From Muribaculaceae bacterium (lineage in GTDB: Bacteria; Bacteroidota; Bacteroidia; Bacteroidales; Muribaculaceae), in NCBI GenBank assembly GCA_017547845.1, contig JAFYNZ010000040.1, positions 1 through 36,181 of the forward strand: a stretch of DNA of 36,181 nucleotides, in the 5' to 3' direction. The stretch's first letter is position 1. Every line of letters starts with the position of its first letter. Shown piece by piece: positions 30,937-36,181 of this stretch. The notes beneath the pieces are model-generated. The model saw only the letters and a program-made list of their open reading frames with translations. It was not told the origin of the DNA and made no database searches. Both the position numbers and the translations under genes were made by a program.

Positions 30937-33900
30937 ATGAAGAAATTTTTAATCTCATTGGCAATGGGAGTATGCACGTTGGCGACAGCATTGTTGGCGA
31001 CAGCTCCTTATGCAAATGCCGACGAACAGCCGGTCAGAAAGAGTGTCTACACGACAGTCCACAAAGACCAGGCTAAAGCCGGTGAAAGAAATCTGTTCAG
31101 ACAGCAACAGATGCGTGAACAATTGCGTCACAGCAAGTCGTTCCTCAACTATCGTCAATCGATGAATCCTGATCCTATCGCTCGTTTCATTCCTCAAGCG
31201 AGAGTGGCTGCTGAGTGCGAAATCATCGGTACGGTCATCAACGCTACCAACTGGGGCAGCGACGAATATGGCTACCCTGCTGTCAAGTATGGTATCTACT
31301 CCATGAAGCCTGCTTCTGACAACGCAATGACCGAACTTGCGTTGGACAAGAACATGTGTGCCAACGGTGGCGGTGTACTCGTCGGCGACAGCTACTATGT
31401 ATTCAAGTACTACACCATCACAGGCGACTACTATCTGACTCGTCTCTACCAATACGATGCTACGACTTGGGAAGAACTCAGCATCGTAGAATCGGAAGTC
31501 AACCACGTCTCTAATGACATGACCTACGACCCTGTAACCAAGAAAGTCTATGGTTGCTTCTTCAGCGACGACATGACTCAATGCGTCTGGGCAACATTCG
31601 ACCTCGCTACTGCTACTCGCACCATCATCGCTCCTTTGGCTGAGCCTATGAAGGCTGTCGCTGCCAATAAGCAAGGCGAAATCTACGCTATCGGTAATAG
31701 TGGTAACCTCTACAAGGTAGATAAAGCGACCGGTAATCTCACTACTATCGGCAACACCGGTGTCACTCCTTACTACCTCGGCTCAGGCGTTATCGACCAC
31801 CGCACAGGCGTATTCTACTGGTTTGCATATCCGGAAGACAACACTGCCCACCTCTACACTGTCGACCTTAAGACAGCTGCCCTCACTGAAGTGTGCGAAA
31901 TGGCCAACTACGAAGAAGTGGTCGGTGCTGTAATCCGCGACCCTCTCGCAGAAGACGGCGCTCCTGACTGGGTGACCAACCTCACTGCTAATTTCGAAGG
32001 CACATCTCACGAAGGTACTCTCACATTCACTATGCCTACCGTTACTTACGCAGGCACTCCTATGGAAAGCTTGCTCGACTACACTGTCTACCTCGACGAC
32101 GAAATCTACGCTCGTGGTTATGGCTTTACAGGCATGGAAGTCGAAGTACCTGTCGAAATCGACAACGCTCCAAGAATGTGTGAATTCACAGTCTACGCTT
32201 CAAACGATGCCGGCGATGGCGTCAAGACATCTATCCAAAAATGGGTCGGCGCTGACGTGCCTAAGGCTGTCGAAAATATCCGCCTCCGTAAGGGTGCAGG
32301 CAACTTCGACCTCAGCCTCACATGGGATGCTCCATCTGCGACAGTCAACGATGGCGCTCTCGAAGGCAACCTCAACTACACTGTCGTTCGCTATCCTGGC
32401 GAAGTGATCGTGGCTCAAGGCTTGACCGAAACATCTTTCAGCGAAACAGTACAAGACAACGGCAACATCGTAAAATACTACTACGACGTCATCGCATACG
32501 GCGGTACACTCAAGGGTGAGACTGCTACATCTAATAAGGTGGCGCTCGGTATGACCGCTGTGCCTTACCTCGAAACATTCGACTCTGCAAGCGACCTCGA
32601 TACATTCACTGTCGTAAACGCCAACGATGATGACCAGACATGGCAATGGTACGAAGGTTCCAACTGGATTGAAAAAATCTGCTACGTGCGCTGTAAATAC
32701 AGCCTCGGCATGGAAACCCCTATGGACGACTGGTTGATTACTCCGGGTATCAAACTCCAAGCAGGCAAAATCTACGAATTCGGCTTCAAGGCACAGACAC
32801 AATACTACGTACACGTCGAACGCCTCTGCGCATCATTCGGCACAGCTCCTGATCCTGAAGCAATGACTACTCAACTCCTCGCTCCGACCGACATTACTCT
32901 CGAAGAATTCGGCCACAAGTTCAACATCCAATTCCACGTTCCAGCCGATGGCGTTTACTATTTCGGTATCCACGGTTGTAGCGACGCCGACAAATACTTC
33001 CTCGGCGTAGACGACATCTTCGTCAACGAAGGTCCATCTACATCGGCTCCTGCTGCTATCACCGACCTCGTTGCCAAGGCTGACGAAAACGGCGAATACA
33101 AGGCTACCCTCACATTCACTGCCCCTGACAAAGACCTCATCGGAGGTGCATTGACAGCACTTGACGGCGTCGACATCTATCGTGGCGACAAAAAGATTGC
33201 TACCGTAACTCCACAGATGGGCAATGCTGTCACTTATGTCGACGAAAACCCTTCACACGGTTTCAATACGTATAAGGTAGTGCCATTCAACACCCACGAC
33301 GAAGGCTTCTCTGCAGAGACTAAAGTCTTCGTAGGTTACGACGTGCCTAACTCGCCTACCGGTGTGTCAGCGACAACACAAGGCAACGACGTACTCATCA
33401 CATGGAACGCCCCTACGACAGGTGCTAATGGTGGCTACATCAACCAAAATGCGATGACCTACACCATCAAGACCATCAAGGGCGTACTAGTAGCAGAAGG
33501 TCTCACTTCACTCAGCTACACCGACACTCCGATGATCGACAAGGCTCAAGACATCATCACATACTACGTCTACGCTGTGACATCGGCCGGAACAAGCCTT
33601 CCTGCTTCTGCCAACCGCGTAATTGTCGGCGACGCATACACACTCCCATTCAAGGAATCATTCCCTAATGCAGACGAGACATATTATCCTTGGACAGTAG
33701 AAAGCATCGAAGGTGGTGCATATGCTGCATGGTACACCACATTGGCAGGCGTCTATCCATCTGTAGCCGCACAAGACGGCGACAACGGCTTGGTATCATT
33801 CATTGCCAACGCGCCAGGCTACGAAGCACGCTACATGTCGCCACGCATCACTCTGGGCGGCGTAGAGCATCCGACACTTGAATTCTACTACTACTTCCTC

Positions 33901-35526
33901 CAAGGCTGCCAAGATTGTAGCCTCAAAGTCGAAGTATCAGCCAACGGTGGCGCTTGGGAACAGGTGTCAGCGATCGACATGAACCTCAACGAAGGTGGCA
34001 CAGGATGGTACAAACATAGCGTCGGACTCGAAAAATACAAAGACGAAGAAAGCATTCGCATCGCATTGCGCGGACGCTGCGACGACCCTAACCCTCACTA
34101 CACTCACGTCGACAACATTCAGGTCCGCAACGTCATCGAGCACGACCTCCGCATGACAAAATTTGACGTGCCTGTCAGAGTACAAGTAGGCAAGCAAAAC
34201 ATCATCAAAGTAGGCGTAGAAAACATCGGTGGCAACACTGCATCAGGCTACACAGTCGACCTCTACAGCGACGACAACCTCGTGGCTTCAGTGGCTGGTC
34301 CTGACCTCACTACAGACTACTACACTATCGTCGAAATCGACTATCAACCGACTATCGACAACGAAGAAGTGACCAAACTTCACGCCGTAATCAACTACGC
34401 AGCCGACCTCGACCTCAGCAACAACCGCTCGGCCGACCAATTCGCATTCGTCATCATGCCTGACTACCCTGCTGTCGACGACCTCACAGCATCGGCCGTA
34501 GGCAACGAAGTAGAACTCAACTGGAGCGAGCCTGACCCTGTGTCAGCCGAAGACGGTATCCGCGTGACAGACGACATGGAAGACTACGAGTCATTCATCA
34601 TCGAAAACATCGGTAAATGGAGTCTCTACGATGGCAACGGCACAATGACTTATGGCATCAACAACGTGCTATATCCTCACATCAACGAGCCCGCAGCGTT
34701 CCAAGTATTCAACCCATCAGAAATCGGCCTTAGCGGCGAATATTGGGATGCATACTCAGGCGACCAAATGCTCGTGTCATGGGCAGTCGGTCCGTTGAGC
34801 GCAGAAAACCCAACAGTGCCTGCTACCGACCACTGGCTCATCTCGCCACTCCTCCCGGGCAACGCACAGACCATCTCATTCATGGTCAAGAGCCCGACCG
34901 ACACCTATGGCCTCGAGTCATTCTCAGTCTACTACTCTACTACAGGTGTGGCTAAAGAAAACTTCTCTAAGATTGTGACTTCAGTCTCTAAGGCTCCATT
35001 GTCATGGACAGAAGTGACCATCGACCTCCCTGAAGGCGCTAAATACTTCGCTATCGTTCACGACTCACAAGACACCTACGCTCTTATGGTCGACGATATC
35101 ACATACATCTCTGCAGCCGAACAAGCAGAAGAACTCGGCCTTATCGGCTACAACATCTACCGCAATGGCGTCAAAATCACAGCCGAGCCTATCGTCGAAA
35201 ACTTCTACATCGACACCGTAGAAGACCCTACAGCTCGCTACGCCTACAAAGTGACCGTAGTCTACGACAAGGGTGAGTCTGCTTACTCCAACGAGGTAGT
35301 TATCAACCCTGCATCGGTGGGTGGCCTTGCGACCGACGACATCCGTGTCATCGCCGGCAACGGTCAAATCCGCATCGAGAACGCCGGTGGTCAACTCGTC
35401 AGAATCTACTCAGCCGACGGTAAGACAGTCTTCGCTGCAGCAGTAGAGACAAGAGAGATCAGCGTTGAAGCAGGCGTCTACGCAGTCACTATCGGCTCAC
35501 AGACACTCAAAGTCAGAGTGAAATAA
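30937..35526 (+). CDS. Large T9SS-exported adhesin-like protein with FN3 and choice-of-anchor J domains
   Basis: The 1529-residue protein has a signal peptide (FLISLAMGVCTLATALLATA, cleavage near ANA-DEQ). Residues 95-335 look like a beta-propeller of short repeats (YQYDATTWEELS, FDLATATRTI, YKVDKATGNLTTIG, YTVDLKTAALTEV). FN3-type domains follow at about 336-440, 441-540, 705-800 and 805-900. Three cleaved-adhesin/choice-of-anchor J segments lie near 541-698, 902-1068 and 1213-1392, with DDWLITPG and DHWLISPLL as hallmarks. A CARDB-like domain lies at 1069-1178. The third anchor J segment splits an FN3 domain that resumes at about 1395-1459. The last 70 residues are a T9SS sorting domain ending SQTLKVRVK. 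No catalytic motif is seen. It probably binds glycans or host surfaces. Confidence 0.88.
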   Translation: MKKFLISLAMGVCTLATALLATAPYANADEQPVRKSVYTTVHKDQAKAGERNLFRQQQMREQLRHSKSFLNYRQSMNPDPIARFIPQARVAAECEIIGTVINATNWGSDEYGYPAVKYGIYSMKPASDNAMTELALDKNMCANGGGVLVGDSYYVFKYYTITGDYYLTRLYQYDATTWEELSIVESEVNHVSNDMTYDPVTKKVYGCFFSDDMTQCVWATFDLATATRTIIAPLAEPMKAVAANKQGEIYAIGNSGNLYKVDKATGNLTTIGNTGVTPYYLGSGVIDHRTGVFYWFAYPEDNTAHLYTVDLKTAALTEVCEMANYEEVVGAVIRDPLAEDGAPDWVTNLTANFEGTSHEGTLTFTMPTVTYAGTPMESLLDYTVYLDDEIYARGYGFTGMEVEVPVEIDNAPRMCEFTVYASNDAGDGVKTSIQKWVGADVPKAVENIRLRKGAGNFDLSLTWDAPSATVNDGALEGNLNYTVVRYPGEVIVAQGLTETSFSETVQDNGNIVKYYYDVIAYGGTLKGETATSNKVALGMTAVPYLETFDSASDLDTFTVVNANDDDQTWQWYEGSNWIEKICYVRCKYSLGMETPMDDWLITPGIKLQAGKIYEFGFKAQTQYYVHVERLCASFGTAPDPEAMTTQLLAPTDITLEEFGHKFNIQFHVPADGVYYFGIHGCSDADKYFLGVDDIFVNEGPSTSAPAAITDLVAKADENGEYKATLTFTAPDKDLIGGALTALDGVDIYRGDKKIATVTPQMGNAVTYVDENPSHGFNTYKVVPFNTHDEGFSAETKVFVGYDVPNSPTGVSATTQGNDVLITWNAPTTGANGGYINQNAMTYTIKTIKGVLVAEGLTSLSYTDTPMIDKAQDIITYYVYAVTSAGTSLPASANRVIVGDAYTLPFKESFPNADETYYPWTVESIEGGAYAAWYTTLAGVYPSVAAQDGDNGLVSFIANAPGYEARYMSPRITLGGVEHPTLEFYYYFLQGCQDCSLKVEVSANGGAWEQVSAIDMNLNEGGTGWYKHSVGLEKYKDEESIRIALRGRCDDPNPHYTHVDNIQVRNVIEHDLRMTKFDVPVRVQVGKQNIIKVGVENIGGNTASGYTVDLYSDDNLVASVAGPDLTTDYYTIVEIDYQPTIDNEEVTKLHAVINYAADLDLSNNRSADQFAFVIMPDYPAVDDLTASAVGNEVELNWSEPDPVSAEDGIRVTDDMEDYESFIIENIGKWSLYDGNGTMTYGINNVLYPHINEPAAFQVFNPSEIGLSGEYWDAYSGDQMLVSWAVGPLSAENPTVPATDHWLISPLLPGNAQTISFMVKSPTDTYGLESFSVYYSTTGVAKENFSKIVTSVSKAPLSWTEVTIDLPEGAKYFAIVHDSQDTYALMVDDITYISAAEQAEELGLIGYNIYRNGVKITAEPIVENFYIDTVEDPTARYAYKVTVVYDKGESAYSNEVVINPASVGGLATDDIRVIAGNGQIRIENAGGQLVRIYSADGKTVFAAAVETREISVEAGVYAVTIGSQTLKVRVK

Positions 35527-35642
35527 CCTCAACTAAAGTGTCTGCAAGTCACCATCGACCCACAGACACTCAAAGCAGATAGAAACTATCTCACTCAACA
35601 ATAAAAGATAGATATATACATAAGCAATTCATAATAAATTCG

Positions 35643-35681
35643 ACTGTGCCTGGTCTGTGAAGATCGGGCATAGTTGTTTTA
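35643..35681 (+). terminator. Intrinsic terminator after the adhesin-like gene
   Basis: ACTGTGCCTGGTCT pairs with AGATCGGGCATAGT as a 14-bp stem with several G-U pairs around a GTGA loop, followed by TGTTTTAT. It lies about 115 nt after the stop. Confidence 0.8.
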
Positions 35682-35687
35682 TATAGG

Positions 35688-35729
35688 TTTAGTGTTTGAT
35701 GTTTAGTGTTTAGTGTTTAGTGTTTAATG
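35688..35729. repeat. Heptamer tandem repeat, six units
   Basis: Six units of 7 bp follow without gaps: TTTAGTG, TTTGATG, TTTAGTG three times, TTTAATG. A further TTTAGTG lies at 35748. Such arrays change length by slippage. Confidence 0.9.
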
Positions 35730-35772
35730 GGCAAAGCCTCGGTAACGTTTAGTGTTTGATAGAGCGATGGAG

Positions 35773-35958
35773 TGTCCCTCCCCGAGGGTATGGACAATGA
35801 GGATAGCAAGGGACAGCAGAGGGGACAATAGACTCCACATCGCGGTTTAGATGGGTGATGGAGTGTCCCTCCGTAGGGGTATAGACAGCGAGTGCAATCG
35901 TGGACAACAAAGGGACAACAAGGGCTGAATGTCGTGTCCCTCCGTAGGGGTGAGGACA
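35773..35958. repeat. Three hairpin-bearing TGTCC/GGACA repeats
   Basis: Near-identical 24-nt hairpins lie at 35773-35796, 35864-35887 and 35935-35958. Each has outer TGTCC/GGACA or TGTC/GACA and inner CCCT/AGGG pairing, with TGTCCCTCCGTAGGGGT in copies 2 and 3. Extra GGGACA motifs stand between them (35810, 35822, 35912). Confidence 0.8.
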
Positions 35959-35992
35959 ATGAGTGCAGTAAGGGACAACGATGGTGGACAGC

Positions 35993-36020
35993 GAGGGTGG
36001 ATAGCAGAGGGTGGATAGCA
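35993..36020. repeat. 14-bp tandem duplication
   Basis: GAGGGTGGATAGCA is repeated twice in tandem, just after the third hairpin repeat. Confidence 0.85.
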
Positions 36021-36181
36021 GAGGGGGTGAGGTTTATGGTTTAAGGGAGCTTCTATAAATTGCTTTGTGATGATTTATGATTTTTAGGCGAGCAGATTTT
36101 TGTTTTTAACGCAAGGAGTATAGCGAGCTATACGACTGAGTTAAAGGCGAAAAGATGCCGATTAAAAACATAGAGCACACA

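Larger units (their letters stand above)
35527..36181. other. Gene-free 3' region with stacked repeats
   Basis: About 650 bp carry no believable gene. The content is a terminator (35643-35681), a heptamer array (35688-35729), three TGTCC/GGACA hairpin repeats (35773-35958), a 14-bp tandem duplicate (35993-36020) and a small hairpin near the right edge. Confidence 0.7.

Noticed and set aside
30955-31674. 239-codon and similar minus-strand frames opposite the adhesin-like gene
   Set aside because: They are shadows of a strongly codon-biased gene; the forward frame has signal peptide, domains and sorting domain.
35688-35958. CRISPR-like array
   Set aside because: Repeat units are 7 bp in tandem or 24-nt hairpins at unequal distances, with related and not unique spacers, and no cas genes are present.

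Overview
The window comes from the Bacteroidota, most likely the order Bacteroidales; a Muribaculaceae- or Prevotella-like gut organism is my guess, not shown by the sequence. The signs are promoters of the Bacteroides type (a TTTG -33 element about 20 nt before TAnnTTTG) ahead of many genes and all three tRNAs, two secreted proteins with type IX secretion (T9SS) C-terminal sorting domains, Bacteroidota-type Wza and Wzi export proteins, a GlsB-like N-acyltransferase, and an ISL3-like transposase end typical of Bacteroides. Nearly all protein genes lie on the + strand and the three tRNAs on the - strand.

Layout: 1-200 holds the 3' end of an IS transposase. 200-1180 is mostly non-coding, with tRNA-Asp(GTC) and tRNA-Pro(GGG). 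1187-4470 is a short run: MATE transporter, monofunctional peptidoglycan glycosyltransferase MtgA, membrane GT2. 4539-5228 is a membrane protein whose C-terminus resembles Mpv17/PMP22, followed by a terminator and tRNA-Asn(GTT).

5871-17026 is a surface glycan locus of Wzx/Wzy type: Wza-like export lipoprotein, Wzz-like co-polymerase without a kinase domain, Wzy-like polymerase, Wzx flippase, a GT2, two GT4, a radical SAM/SPASM enzyme and a DUF1972-like GT4. No initiating sugar-phosphate transferase is seen. 17250-19620 is an AT-rich accessory island: two toxin-antitoxin-like pairs in matching cassettes. Each is preceded by the same 19-bp repeat and followed by a related terminator plus the first codons of the same decayed gene.

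19822-27721 reads as one operon with overlapping or nearly touching genes: GlsB-like N-acyltransferase, Wzi-like outer-membrane protein, lipocalin-like lipoprotein, LegB-like 4,6-dehydratase, an ATP-grasp enzyme, NeuB/LegI synthase, and a single-chain fusion of a NeuC/LegG-type hydrolysing epimerase with a NeuA/LegF-type CMP-sugar synthetase. This is a nonulosonic (sialic/legionaminic-like) acid pathway that would make a CMP-activated sugar for surface glycans, joined to capsule anchoring and amino-acid-lipid functions. LegC and LegH homologues are absent from the window.

27949-35526 holds two large T9SS-exported proteins: an M6-type zinc metalloprotease and a 1529-residue adhesin-like protein. 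Both are preceded by an identical 32-bp repeat that runs into TGTCCC motifs spaced exactly 13 bp apart. The last 650 bp has no gene. It holds a terminator, a heptamer tandem repeat, three hairpin-bearing TGTCC/GGACA repeats and a final small hairpin.

The best leads are the twin TA cassettes with shared borders, the ATP-grasp enzyme and NeuC-NeuA fusion in the nonulosonate operon, the radical SAM enzyme in the glycan locus, and the phased TGTCCC arrays. No database search was run. Family names rest on motifs and remembered family features.
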